Below the pieces are notes generated by a model. It saw only the letters and a list, made by a program, of their open reading frames with translations, ran no database searches and was not told the origin of the DNA. A DNA stretch of 6,360 nt, taken from NCBI GenBank assembly GCA_036397475.1, contig DASWIV010000135.1:1-6360 (forward strand), given 5' to 3'. Positions 1 to 6,317 of the stretch are shown in pieces. Each line of letters opens with the position of its first letter. Positions within the stretch are counted from its first letter, which is position 1. The DNA comes from DASWIV01 sp036397475 (GTDB taxonomy: Bacteria; JAJVIF01; JAPKYR01). Made by a program: the position numbers and the translations under genes.

Positions 1-80
1 GTCGAGGTATCAACTGCAGATTCACCCTCGTGAGGTGTTTCTTCCACGCTTACTTCCACATTTTCCTCGTTGTCGCCCAT
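1..80 (-). CDS. N-terminus of an unidentified acidic protein (partial)
   Basis: An ATG at 80-78 on the minus strand opens a frame of 26 complete codons with no stop before the window edge. The visible start, MGDNEENVEVSVEETPHEGE, is highly acidic, with many Glu and Asp and almost no hydrophobic residues. It is therefore not a signal peptide and is probably a disordered N-terminal extension of a cytoplasmic protein. A Shine-Dalgarno-like AAGG lies 9 bases upstream. The gene follows the lptA-like gene after 52 bases on the same strand, so it is probably the third gene of the deoB-led operon. In many diderms lptA is followed by lptB, the ABC ATPase of lipopolysaccharide export, but nothing visible here supports that identity. 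Function is left open. Confidence 0.6.
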   Translation of the reverse strand, partial: MGDNEENVEVSVEETPHEGESAVDTS

Positions 81-132
81 ATTTATTTACCTTAATTAAT
101 GTCAGCAGCAGGCTCTGGTACGTTAACCCCGT

Positions 133-1143
133 TCAATCGGTGTCGGATGAATTATTTATCTCGCCGACTAGGTCGTCGGTGATTGTACCTGAAACTTTCG
201 CGCCCTGTAATGAGATTGACCATCCGGAATCAAAGTTCACCTGTATCGAATCCGCTGAACCGTTTTGGCTCTTGATATCGAATTGTACATTCCCTTCTGC
301 AGACAGCACCCTTGGATTCTCTGTCAGCCTCACCGATTCTGCGGTAAGGCTTATGCTGGGACCTCTCACCTGTACGTTCCCATCGGCTGTTATACCGGAA
401 ATTTTATTTTCGTTGAAACTGAAGGAAATATTATCGGCAGTTAATGTGTTGCTTCCAGCGGTAATTACCGCGGGAACGCCAGCATCCACTCCGGTATGTG
501 CCGTTCCATCATCGGTTGAAAAATACAAGGAGGCGGCCGTCATTTTTACCTGTGAAATCTGTTCGTCAAACAGGTTGAATTGCCGCTCAAGCGTGATTTC
601 CACATTGCCCGTGACCGTTCCGGAATTATTTGTAAATTCATAAATTCCCGAATCGCAGGTCACACTGATATTATGAGTATTGAAAGTACAACTATTCGAC
701 CCCCTGATCTCACCTGTTGACCCTCCATACTCGATCCGTCCGGATGTTGCGGTCATTTCCTCATTCCGGAATGAAACGTTGCCAGTGAGTGTGATTAATT
801 TTCCCGACGCGACATAGGTTGCCTGCGATGCTGATCCGGACGCACCATCGCGGGACCTGTAGCGGACACTACCATTAAGTTGAATGGACTTTATCGCATC
901 TTCAAATGAATCCGCCCCTTCGATGAGGCTCAACACTGCCGAGTCTGCGTTGAGAGTATCCCCGAAATATATCACCTCGACCGGACCTGTCAGTGTTAAC
1001 TGGACTCCACTATCGGAGGTTTCATATATTACCGAGTCCGCCGTCAGCGATGCATTTGAGACAGCAAGCGGAGGAGTGGCCATCCCGAGATGGAGCAATC
1101 CCGTGTAAAGAAATACAATTTTTATCAGGTTGGCAATATTCAT
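133..1143 (-). CDS. LptA/OstA-like periplasmic beta-jellyroll protein
   Basis: This 336-residue protein is probably exported and belongs to the OstA/LptA-type fold, in which stacked short beta strands form a groove carrying lipopolysaccharide from inner to outer membrane. The N-terminus has one Lys (K8), a hydrophobic stretch at about 9-22 and small residues at 20-27, consistent with a signal peptide cleaved near A22 or A27. The mature part is beta-rich and repetitive: a T-A-x-S/N motif recurs near residues 34, 131, 202, 235 and 267, and G-N/S-V turns recur near 91, 121, 179, 255 and 284, as expected for OstA repeats. Cys152 and Cys163 could form a disulfide. E. coli LptA is about 185 residues, so this is nearly twice as long and could hold two jellyroll units or be a different OstA-domain protein. 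The start lies two bases after the deoB stop with no clear Shine-Dalgarno sequence, which suggests translational coupling. The fold is moderately sure; the exact orthologue is inferred. Confidence 0.72.
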   Translation of the reverse strand: MNIANLIKIVFLYTGLLHLGMATPPLAVSNASLTADSVIYETSDSGVQLTLTGPVEVIYFGDTLNADSAVLSLIEGADSFEDAIKSIQLNGSVRYRSRDGASGSASQATYVASGKLITLTGNVSFRNEEMTATSGRIEYGGSTGEIRGSNSCTFNTHNISVTCDSGIYEFTNNSGTVTGNVEITLERQFNLFDEQISQVKMTAASLYFSTDDGTAHTGVDAGVPAVITAGSNTLTADNISFSFNENKISGITADGNVQVRGPSISLTAESVRLTENPRVLSAEGNVQFDIKSQNGSADSIQVNFDSGWSISLQGAKVSGTITDDLVGEINNSSDTD

Positions 1144-1145
1144 TA

Positions 1146-2342
1146 TTATAATGAAGGCAGAAGGAAACTCTTACCGCTAATGTCGGCTTCAATCGTGAAA
1201 TAATGAGCGATTGTTTTACCAACATCCGCGAACGTTTCCCGTATTCCCAGGCTCCTGTACTTCAATAATTCCGGATGGAACGCTAGCAACGGAACATATT
1301 CCCGTGAATGGTCGGTGGAATTTGTTGTCGGATCGTTTCCATGGTCGGCTGTTATAATCACCAGATCGTTTGGTTTAAGTGCGTCAAGAAAGTAAGGAAG
1401 CCAGTTATCGAAATCCTGTAAGCCGCCATAGAAGCCATCGACATCGTTGCGATGTCCCCATGTCTGGTCGAAATCTATCAGGTTGAAGAACATTAATCCC
1501 GACCAGTCCTCCCTGACAACTTCCAGCGCCTTTTCCATTCCTTCCGGATTGCCGGCGTAGTGTTCAATCCTCGAAAATCCCCTGCCCTTGAATAATGTAT
1601 CCACCTTTCCTACCGAAATAACTTCCTTCCCATTCCGACTCAATTCATCTACCAGGGTGATTCCGGTCGGCTCAACATTGTAATCTTTTCGTTCGTATGT
1701 ACGCTCGAAGTTTCCCGGTTCACCAATAAAAGGGCGTGCGATAACACGTCCGACACTTGGTCCGGGAGGCATCAGGATATCGCGGGCGATCTCGCACCAC
1801 TCGTAAAGTTTTTCTAATGGAACCACATCTTTATGGCAGGCAACCTGGAAAACACTGTCAGCCGAAGTGTAAACGATCGGCTTTCCGGTTCTCATGTGTT
1901 CTTCGCCCAGTTCTTTGATTATCTCAGTGCCCGATGCGGGATAATTTCCGAGTACCCTACGTCCGATCTTTTCCTCGAAATCCTCGATTACCTCTGGAGG
2001 AAAACCATCGGGATATGTTTGAAAGCCGAATTCCGCGACCAGACCGGAAAGCTCCCAGTGCCCGACAGTGGAATCCTTTCCTTTTCCTTTCTCAGCCATT
2101 TTCCCCCATGCGAACAATGGCTTATCGACCGGATCCACGCCTTTCAGATCCGCAATATTCCCGAGGCCAAGGCTTTGAAGCGTCGGAAGTTCAAGTCCTC
2201 CAACCGCCCGGGCTATATTACCAAGTGTGTTGCTTCCGGTATCGCCGTAACTGGATGCGTCGGGCAATTCGCCAATTCCTACTCCATCGAGCACTATAAG
2301 ATGTGCCCGGAGGGTTTTATCGAAAGGAGATTTAAGCTGCAT
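1146..2342 (-). CDS. deoB: Phosphopentomutase DeoB
   Basis: A full-length 398-residue phosphopentomutase, the cytoplasmic enzyme that interconverts (deoxy)ribose 1-phosphate and (deoxy)ribose 5-phosphate in nucleoside salvage and breakdown. It belongs to the alkaline-phosphatase-like, two-metal phosphomutases. Hallmarks in order: DGVGIGELPDA near the N-terminus with metal ligand D19; the DSTVGHWE active-site motif with T92 as the expected phosphorylated Thr; TSADSVFQ; GKVDTLF; NLIDFDQTWGHRND with D292 and H297; and TADHGND...DHSREYVPLL with D333, H334 and H345. The spacing of these ligands matches what is known for the Bacillus cereus enzyme, so the protein should be active. The usual family length is about 390-410. 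The ATG at 2342 is chosen because the conserved core begins about 13 residues later; its Shine-Dalgarno sequence is weak. It is the first gene of the leftward operon. Finding it next to an envelope gene instead of other deo genes is unusual but not unique. Confidence 0.98.
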   Translation of the reverse strand: MQLKSPFDKTLRAHLIVLDGVGIGELPDASSYGDTGSNTLGNIARAVGGLELPTLQSLGLGNIADLKGVDPVDKPLFAWGKMAEKGKGKDSTVGHWELSGLVAEFGFQTYPDGFPPEVIEDFEEKIGRRVLGNYPASGTEIIKELGEEHMRTGKPIVYTSADSVFQVACHKDVVPLEKLYEWCEIARDILMPPGPSVGRVIARPFIGEPGNFERTYERKDYNVEPTGITLVDELSRNGKEVISVGKVDTLFKGRGFSRIEHYAGNPEGMEKALEVVREDWSGLMFFNLIDFDQTWGHRNDVDGFYGGLQDFDNWLPYFLDALKPNDLVIITADHGNDPTTNSTDHSREYVPLLAFHPELLKYRSLGIRETFADVGKTIAHYFTIEADISGKSFLLPSL

Positions 2343-2409
2343 TGAATTTTACCGACGCCAGGATCTGAATCGGTCCTGACGCTCATTTGCTGACCAGATC
2401 GAAATATCG

Positions 2410-2418
2410 ATTGTAGCA
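2410..2418 (-). promoter_or_regulatory. Possible extended -10 promoter for deoB
   Basis: On the minus strand the sequence reads TGCTACAAT, an extended -10 (TG, one base, then TACAAT against the TATAAT consensus). No good -35 box lies 16-18 bases upstream, which extended -10 promoters can tolerate. Transcription would start near 2403, giving a leader of about 60 bases before the deoB ATG. The inverted-repeat cluster at 2446-2474 would sit just upstream of, or over, the -35 position. The call is a pattern match only. Confidence 0.35.
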
Positions 2419-2445
2419 TAGCGGCGTATAAACGGCACTAAAATT

Positions 2446-2474
2446 TTGTCGGGACAATTTGTCCGTATATGGAC
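2446..2474. promoter_or_regulatory. Cluster of overlapping inverted repeats, operator-like
   Basis: Three inverted repeats share half-sites: TTGTC-GG-GACAA at 2446-2457, the perfect 13-mer GGACAA-T-TTGTCC at 2452-2464, and GTCC-GTATAT-GGAC at 2461-2474. The half-sites alternate in orientation at 2446, 2452, 2459 and 2471. The cluster lies 104-132 bases upstream of deoB and next to its possible promoter, a sensible place for a repressor or activator. A further perfect palindrome, AATTAA-C-TTAATT, lies at 2491-2503. I cannot assign the site to a known regulator family. Confidence 0.5.
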
Positions 2475-2617
2475 TAATTAACCCTGATTAAATTAACTTA
2501 ATTCATCACAAGGAGCAGCTGAATTAGCCTTAAAATATGACTTTTTGCCCGTTATTATGCCCTGTTAGCCATATATTTGGATAAACCCGGGTCAATACCT
2601 CTAAAGCGGAACACTTT

Positions 2618-2878
2618 TTGCTTGAAGTCTATGCAGCACTACGTCAGGTTGTCCCTATGTCTATTGTTTTGCCCATGGAACCGGGAAAGAAAGATAACCG
2701 CGATAAACCCAGATCGCGCAAAGATCGTCCCGCGCTTCTCAAACTACTCAAAATTAACCTCTGGAATGTGGTCCCCCTCCTGTATGGCAGCCAGTCTAAG
2801 GAAGAAAGTCTCGCACCTGTGGCTGTCGTAAAGAGCAGGCACAATACTGGCAAAAAAACCGGTCGGGAAAAACTCTGA
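2618..2878 (+). CDS. Doubtful small basic ORF
   Basis: An open frame of 86 codons from a TTG at 2618, or 73 codons from the ATG at 2657. From the ATG the product would begin MSIVLPMEPGKKDNRDKPRS and is rich in Lys and Arg, with one short hydrophobic stretch (LLKINLWNVVPLL). I recognise no family. Against it: neither start has a good Shine-Dalgarno sequence (only AGG about 8 bases before 2657), and its stop falls in the loop of the terminator hairpin. A comparable frame is open on the other strand over the same bases. For it: it ends exactly at a terminator and fits between the AT-rich block and that terminator. It may instead be part of a non-coding transcript. Confidence 0.18.
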   Translation: MLEVYAALRQVVPMSIVLPMEPGKKDNRDKPRSRKDRPALLKLLKINLWNVVPLLYGSQSKEESLAPVAVVKSRHNTGKKTGREKL

Positions 2879-2896
2879 TCCCGGACCTGGTATTCC
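2763..2896 (+). other. Potentially structured RNA segment
   Basis: GGCAGCCA at 2786-2793 pairs with TGGCTGTC at 2820-2827 (eight pairs, one G-U, 26-base loop). The stem can be extended by CCTG at 2779-2782 with CAGG at 2836-2839. A closing stem is also possible: GGAAT and GGTCC at 2763-2774 pair with GGACC and ATTCC at 2883-2896. The closing stem uses the 3' arm of the terminator at 2858-2891, so the two structures exclude each other, as in an attenuator. It matches no RNA class I know. Seen by hand pairing only. Confidence 0.3.
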
Positions 2897-2903
2897 TTTT
2901 TTT
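2852..2903. terminator. Bidirectional intrinsic terminator
   Basis: The arms at 2858-2868 (ACCGGTCGGGA) and 2879-2891 form 11 pairs with two single-base bulges (G at 2883 or 2884, T at 2888) around a 10-base loop. Seven T lie at 2897-2903 on the right and seven A at 2852-2858 touch the left arm, so the hairpin can end transcripts in both directions. Rightwards it would end any transcript made from the 2500-2850 stretch; leftwards it would block transcripts approaching deoB from the far side. It implies that something upstream is transcribed on the plus strand, or that the two divergent genes are insulated. The T run starts five bases after the stem, a little far for an ideal rightward terminator. 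Confidence 0.65.
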
Positions 2904-2905
2904 CA

Positions 2906-2934
2906 GTTTCAGATTCCACGGTTCAATTCGATAA
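2906..2934 (+). promoter_or_regulatory. Weak promoter candidate for the LysM hydrolase gene
   Basis: TTTCAG and GATAAT are separated by 17 bases and lie just beyond the terminator at 2852-2903. The -10 is acceptable (five of six); the -35 is poor. Transcription from here would give a leader of about 155 bases containing the hairpins at 2969-3084. The position is reasonable but the match is weak. Confidence 0.25.
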
Positions 2935-2968
2935 TAATATTGAGTCATTCTTCAATGAACTCATCCAA

Positions 2969-3084
2969 TGTGCTGCTCAGCATACACCGCCTCAGGTTGA
3001 TTTTCACAACCTCCGGTGATAGGATTTTCCGCTTGATTGGGGTGGAGGTCTCACAGGTGAGGGATTTATCCCACCTGGAAAGGT
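2969..3084 (+). promoter_or_regulatory. Structured 5' leader with alternative hairpins before the LysM gene
   Basis: Several hairpins lie in a row. First: 2969-2984, stem TGTGCT/AGCATA with one G-U. Second: 2985-3018, CACCG/CGGTG outside and AGGTTG/CAACCT inside, an 11-pair stem with an uneven internal loop. Third: 3054-3077, CAGGT and GGGA pairing with TCCC and ACCTG, two bases bulged, loop TTTA. The third has two competitors: TCTCA/TGAGG at 3049-3062, and ACCT-GGAA-AGGT at 3073-3084, whose GNRA-type loop and 3' arm cover the AAAGG ribosome-binding sequence (3079-3083). Forming the third hairpin frees that sequence; forming the competitors hides it. This could be a translational switch; no known riboswitch class was recognised. 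Confidence 0.35.
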
Positions 3085-3096
3085 TACTGTGGTTTA

Positions 3097-4839
3097 ATGC
3101 TAATGAAAAAACTCGATGGACAGAGGATAACACTCAGGTTAATTTTACCTGTCGTGCTTTGGTTCCTCCTTTCAATTCCCACATTTGCTGACATAATTTA
3201 CTCGGTTGAAGAAGGCGACAGCGCATGGTCGATAGCCGTGAGATTCGGTATCAGCCTTGATGACCTGTACAACGCGAACGGCTGGGCTGAAGATGAAGAT
3301 CCGCTGCTTCAAATCGGCCAGAGCTTAGTTATACCAACAGACCGGGAGGACGATGAGCAGGACGCTGTCGAAAACGATGACGCTCAAACTGATGAAACAG
3401 ACGATTCATCACCTGAAAGAACTACAGAAACATCTTATATAGTACAACCCGGCGACAATCCTTACACAATCGCGCATCATTTCGGTTGCGGTACCCTGAC
3501 CCTGCTCGAATACAATGACATGGTCGAAGGGGAGCTTATTCACCCCGGGCGGCTTCTACTGATTCCGCCAGACAACTACGAATACCAGGGTAACGCTGAA
3601 GCCAGCGAGGAAGAAGTCGCAGGCGAGCCGGAGCCTCTTCATTACAGGGTCGAGTCCGGCGATAATCCGTGGCTGATCGCGCGTAAATTCAACATGAATT
3701 TGCAGGTACTGCTTGCATATAATAACCTTGATTCAGATTCAGTCCTGCACATAGGCGATGAAATTCTGGTTCCATCGAGCGGCGCGGAGCTATCCAGCAG
3801 GTCTCTCAACTGGACGGAACATACGATCGCAAGTGGAGATACGCTCAGCGAGATCGCTGAAACCTATGGTGTTCCACTTGCTGCGATTCTTGAAGCTAAT
3901 AATCTTACAAGAAACAATACGCTGCGTGTTGGACAGGCAATTCGAATCCCCGGATACAGGTCGGTCCCTGAAGCGAATATCGAAACGCAACAGGTGTCCG
4001 AACCAGCACCGCCGGAACCATTCCATTTCTCAAATCTGGATAGTGACGTAACGCCCTTGCCAAGCCTCGGGACCGATACTTCTGAAAATTCAGACTGGCA
4101 TTCCGATATGTTTGATTTCCGCCAGATTGAACCACCGGCTCCGTCTACCCCGGACGCCGGCGTTCCGAATGAAAATGGCGAATTCAGTATAGACGGGCAT
4201 TTTGAAGATGGAATTCCATGGCACCGCTACACTGTACGGCGCGGAGACACCATCAGCCAGGTTGCGTCCGCCTTTGGCATTACCCAGAGCGAGCTTCTAA
4301 CCAGGAACGGGATCGATATTCGTACTCCCCTGCGCATTGGCCGCGATCTGAAGATCCCTATGCCGAGGCCCATAACACCACCGGCAACAAATTCCGGGAA
4401 CACGTCTAATAATTCAAACGTCACATGGGGTGCGAGCGGCACAATAGGGAACAATTCCGGCTCAGCGTCCGGACAGGCGGTTGTGGAAGAAGCGATGAAA
4501 TACCTCGGACTCCCTTACTCATGGGGCGGCACCAATCTCAATGGCGGTGTCGATTGTTCAGGGTTCACCTACGCGATCATGAATCTGTTCGGAGTTCAGC
4601 TTGAACGAAGATCCCGCGATCAGATCCTGAATGGAACCGAAGTGGGGTATGATGAACTTGCTCCGGGAGACCTGGTGTTTTTCCATACGACCAGGTCGGG
4701 TATCAGCCATGTAGGAATGTACATAGGGGGCGGCGAATTCATCCATTCATCGTCCCACCGTGGCGGAGTCGTGATCAGTCCGCTGGATTCGGGTTACTAC
4801 ATGGAGAGGTTCGTAACCGCCAGGAGAATTTTTAATTAA
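3097..4839 (+). CDS. Secreted peptidoglycan hydrolase: five LysM modules plus NlpC/P60
   Basis: A 580-residue exported cell-wall hydrolase. The N-terminus has Lys4-Lys5, a hydrophobic core at about 15-27 and the site PTFA-D at 28-32, a good signal peptide cleaved after A31. Five LysM peptidoglycan-binding modules follow at about 34-80, 113-157, 183-226, 242-285 and 377-421. Each has a GD motif near its start, an N-rich middle and ends in V/I-P. Linkers are acidic (82-111, 162-180) or rich in Pro, Ser and Asn (287-375, 422-459). The C-terminal domain (about 460-580) is NlpC/P60, a papain-like endopeptidase that cuts peptidoglycan stem peptides: Cys487 in VDCSGF, His538 in SHVGMYIG and His550 in FIHSS form the expected catalytic set, so it should be active. 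The ATG at 3097 is preferred because GGAAAGG ends 13 bases before it; an in-frame ATG at 3103 also fits and gives a typical MKK start. It acts in the periplasm, in cell separation or wall remodelling. It stands alone, divergent from deoB, behind a structured leader. Confidence 0.96.
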   Translation: MLMKKLDGQRITLRLILPVVLWFLLSIPTFADIIYSVEEGDSAWSIAVRFGISLDDLYNANGWAEDEDPLLQIGQSLVIPTDREDDEQDAVENDDAQTDETDDSSPERTTETSYIVQPGDNPYTIAHHFGCGTLTLLEYNDMVEGELIHPGRLLLIPPDNYEYQGNAEASEEEVAGEPEPLHYRVESGDNPWLIARKFNMNLQVLLAYNNLDSDSVLHIGDEILVPSSGAELSSRSLNWTEHTIASGDTLSEIAETYGVPLAAILEANNLTRNNTLRVGQAIRIPGYRSVPEANIETQQVSEPAPPEPFHFSNLDSDVTPLPSLGTDTSENSDWHSDMFDFRQIEPPAPSTPDAGVPNENGEFSIDGHFEDGIPWHRYTVRRGDTISQVASAFGITQSELLTRNGIDIRTPLRIGRDLKIPMPRPITPPATNSGNTSNNSNVTWGASGTIGNNSGSASGQAVVEEAMKYLGLPYSWGGTNLNGGVDCSGFTYAIMNLFGVQLERRSRDQILNGTEVGYDELAPGDLVFFHTTRSGISHVGMYIGGGEFIHSSSHRGGVVISPLDSGYYMERFVTARRIFN

Positions 4840-5022
4840 CTTAAACGATATTCTCATTCACCATCAATCTCAAAACAAAACCTGAATAATATCAGGGTAA
4901 AATTTGCAATTAGGATGCGGGATATGATATTTTCCCTCGGTGAATTTTATGCATATAGAAATAGTGGAATGGAAGAAGTAGAGACCTGCACATTAAAATA
5001 GTAAAAAAAATACACTTAAAGC

Positions 5023-5051
5023 ATGACATACGTATATTCATCTGATATTAT
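5023..5051 (+). promoter_or_regulatory. Sigma70-type promoter of the MarR-family gene
   Basis: ATGACA (five of six to TTGACA) at 5023-5028 and TATTAT (five of six to TATAAT) at 5046-5051 are separated by exactly 17 bases. Transcription would start near 5058, leaving an untranslated leader of about 160 bases. A second, poorer candidate lies closer to the gene: TATAGT at 5165-5170 with TTGGTT 19 bases upstream. Confidence 0.55.
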
Positions 5052-5060
5052 ATACAATCA
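5043..5060. promoter_or_regulatory. 18-bp imperfect palindrome over the -10, MarR-type operator candidate
   Basis: TGATATTATATACAATCA is symmetric at 14 of 18 positions: TGAT/ATCA arms outside and TATATA at the centre. It covers the -10 element and the predicted transcription start. MarR-family repressors commonly bind 16-20 bp palindromes at this position and repress their own gene, so self-regulation by the protein at 5217-5654 is the natural reading. That link is inference from position and size. Confidence 0.4.
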
Positions 5061-5216
5061 CGAACGGTCTGGACCAAGTTTATCTAGAGGTTGATTTTTT
5101 CAAATTGAAGGATGAATCCATCACTCAGACGTGTTTTAATTGGTTTGGATCCTGCGTATCGGGATATAGTCTAAGAACATAGGCCCTTAACTCGGCCGGA
5201 GCTAAAGAGAGACAAA

Positions 5217-5654
5217 ATGGAGAAAGAAAGAGAGATCGTATCGAACATCTTCAAGCTGGACAATATGCTTAGGCGTAGAGGTAACAGGATAGCTGGCAGG
5301 TTTGATGCCACACAGCAGCAGCTTGAAGTTCTGGAGATTCTTGACGAAGCTGGAGGCGGTGGCCTTCCATTAAGCGAACTTGGGAAGAACCTTGATGTCA
5401 CCAAGGGAAACATCACTGGACTGATCGACAGGATGGAGCGGGACGGGCTTGCGAAGCGCAAGGACGACAGCCGCGACCGTCGCGTGATCCGTGCGGTGAT
5501 CACCACGAAAGGCAAGACCATTCTGAAAAAGATTCAGCCATACAAGGATGAGTGGAACCAGATGCTGTTCAAGGAATTCGTCGCGAAAGAGAAGAACGAC
5601 CTGAGTGGACTTCTTGGGCGGCTTCTTGAGCGGATAAACGAGCTTGAGAGCTGA
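5217..5654 (+). CDS. MarR-family transcriptional regulator
   Basis: A 145-residue winged helix-turn-helix regulator of the MarR family, normal in length. Helices at about 1-28 and 106-144 should form the dimer interface. The DNA-binding part runs from about 31 to 105: LPLSELGKNLDVTKGNITGL with the recognition helix at about 62-75, then the wing at 80-94 with the family hallmark DSRDRRVI. These proteins bind palindromic DNA as dimers, and a small ligand or oxidation often releases them; the ligand here is unknown. The ATG at 5217 has AGAGAG five bases upstream. There are few Cys (none seen in the protein), which argues against a thiol-based redox sensor. No efflux pump or enzyme gene is next to it: a terminator and a tRNA follow, and the LysM gene before it ends 377 bases away, so its targets beyond its own promoter cannot be read from context. 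Confidence 0.95.
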   Translation: MEKEREIVSNIFKLDNMLRRRGNRIAGRFDATQQQLEVLEILDEAGGGGLPLSELGKNLDVTKGNITGLIDRMERDGLAKRKDDSRDRRVIRAVITTKGKTILKKIQPYKDEWNQMLFKEFVAKEKNDLSGLLGRLLERINELES

Positions 5655-5680
5655 ACAAAACAGCGGATAGAAAATATTTC

Positions 5681-5710
5681 AAGTCAGCTTATGGCTGACT
5701 TTTTTGTTTT
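5681..5710 (+). terminator. Intrinsic terminator after the MarR-family gene
   Basis: AAGTCAGC (5681-5688) pairs perfectly with GCTGACTT (5694-5701) around a five-base loop, and the T run TTTTTGTTTT follows at once. It lies 26 bases after the stop codon, so the gene is transcribed alone and separated from the tRNA gene. Confidence 0.9.
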
Positions 5711-5720
5711 GAATTGTAGC

Positions 5721-5749
5721 TTGAAGGAGGGAAGGTGTGGTGATATACT
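5721..5749 (+). promoter_or_regulatory. Promoter of the initiator tRNA gene
   Basis: TTGAAG at 5721-5726 and TATACT at 5744-5749 are separated by 17 bases, a good sigma70-type match (four and five of six). Transcription would start near 5756, about nine bases before the tRNA. A GC-rich discriminator (CGGC) follows the -10, as often seen at stringently controlled stable-RNA promoters. Confidence 0.6.
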
Positions 5750-5764
5750 TCGGCTTCCCTTTGA

Positions 5765-6261
<497 letters not shown>

Positions 6262-6281
6262 CTATTTTTTCGAAGAAATAG
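6262..6281. repeat. 20-bp near-perfect palindrome at the broken recombinase end
   Basis: The arms CTATTT and AAATAG enclose TTTCGAAG; all ten pairs form if one G-T wobble is allowed. It holds the stop codon that closes the recombinase frame on its 5' side, so it marks or adjoins the break. It could be an end of an inserted element or a terminator-like hairpin. Its role is unknown. Confidence 0.5.
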
Positions 6282-6317
6282 GTGGTAAAGTGTCTGTCAA
6301 AAGGAAAGAGGGCAGAC

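Larger units (their letters stand above)
2343..3096. other. Long divergent intergenic region, no convincing protein gene
   Basis: This 754-base stretch separates leftward deoB from the rightward LysM hydrolase gene. From left to right it holds the possible deoB promoter, the inverted-repeat cluster, an AT-rich block (about 2475-2540), a stretch with one weak open frame and a strong RNA hairpin at 2786-2827, a bidirectional terminator (2852-2903), a weak promoter and a leader with hairpins. A well-formed AAGGAG at 2510-2515 has no start codon at a usable distance; the nearest ATG (2537) is 21 bases away and opens only 15 codons. No tRNA, and no RNA family I can recognise, is present. Confidence 0.7.
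4840..5216. other. AT-rich intergenic region holding the marR-type promoter
   Basis: A 377-base stretch, clearly richer in A and T than the genes either side. A small hairpin at 4881-4896 (CCTGA/TCAGG) follows the LysM gene but has no T run in the plus direction, so I see no convincing terminator for that gene. A run of eight A lies at 5003-5010, just upstream of the promoter at 5023-5051, and could act as an UP element or a bend. The 160-base leader downstream holds a 20-codon frame (5112-5174, reading MNPSLRRVLIGLDPAYRDIV) with AAGG directly against its ATG, too close to act as a normal ribosome-binding site. Confidence 0.6.

Noticed and set aside
35..643. A 202-codon plus-strand frame opposite the lptA-like gene
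   Set aside because: It is antisense to a gene with a signal peptide and clear beta repeats, has no ribosome-binding site and shows no family features.
1833..2345. A 170-codon plus-strand frame opposite deoB
   Set aside because: It lies entirely against well-conserved deoB motifs and its product resembles no family; it is a shadow frame.
2760..2905. 6S RNA, RNase P RNA, SRP RNA or tmRNA
   Set aside because: Some pairing and a GGAAGAAAGTC stretch recall these RNAs, but the conserved cores (SRP GGAA tetraloop helix, RNase P ends, tmRNA ends) are absent.
2644..2919. A 91-codon minus-strand frame in the intergenic region
   Set aside because: It runs through the bidirectional terminator, has no ribosome-binding site and no recognisable features.
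2940..3084. c-di-AMP (ydaO), c-di-GMP, cobalamin, SAM or Moco riboswitch
   Set aside because: The hairpins are real on paper, but none of the conserved core sequences of these classes could be found.
4881..4896. Hairpin after the LysM gene as its terminator
   Set aside because: The stem has only five pairs and the bases after it on the plus strand are GTAAAATTT, not a T run; it would fit a leftward terminator better, and no leftward gene lies there.
5112..5174. 20-codon upstream frame before the MarR gene
   Set aside because: Its only Shine-Dalgarno-like bases abut the ATG, leaving no spacing, and a stop sits one codon before the AGG triplet preceding the ATG.
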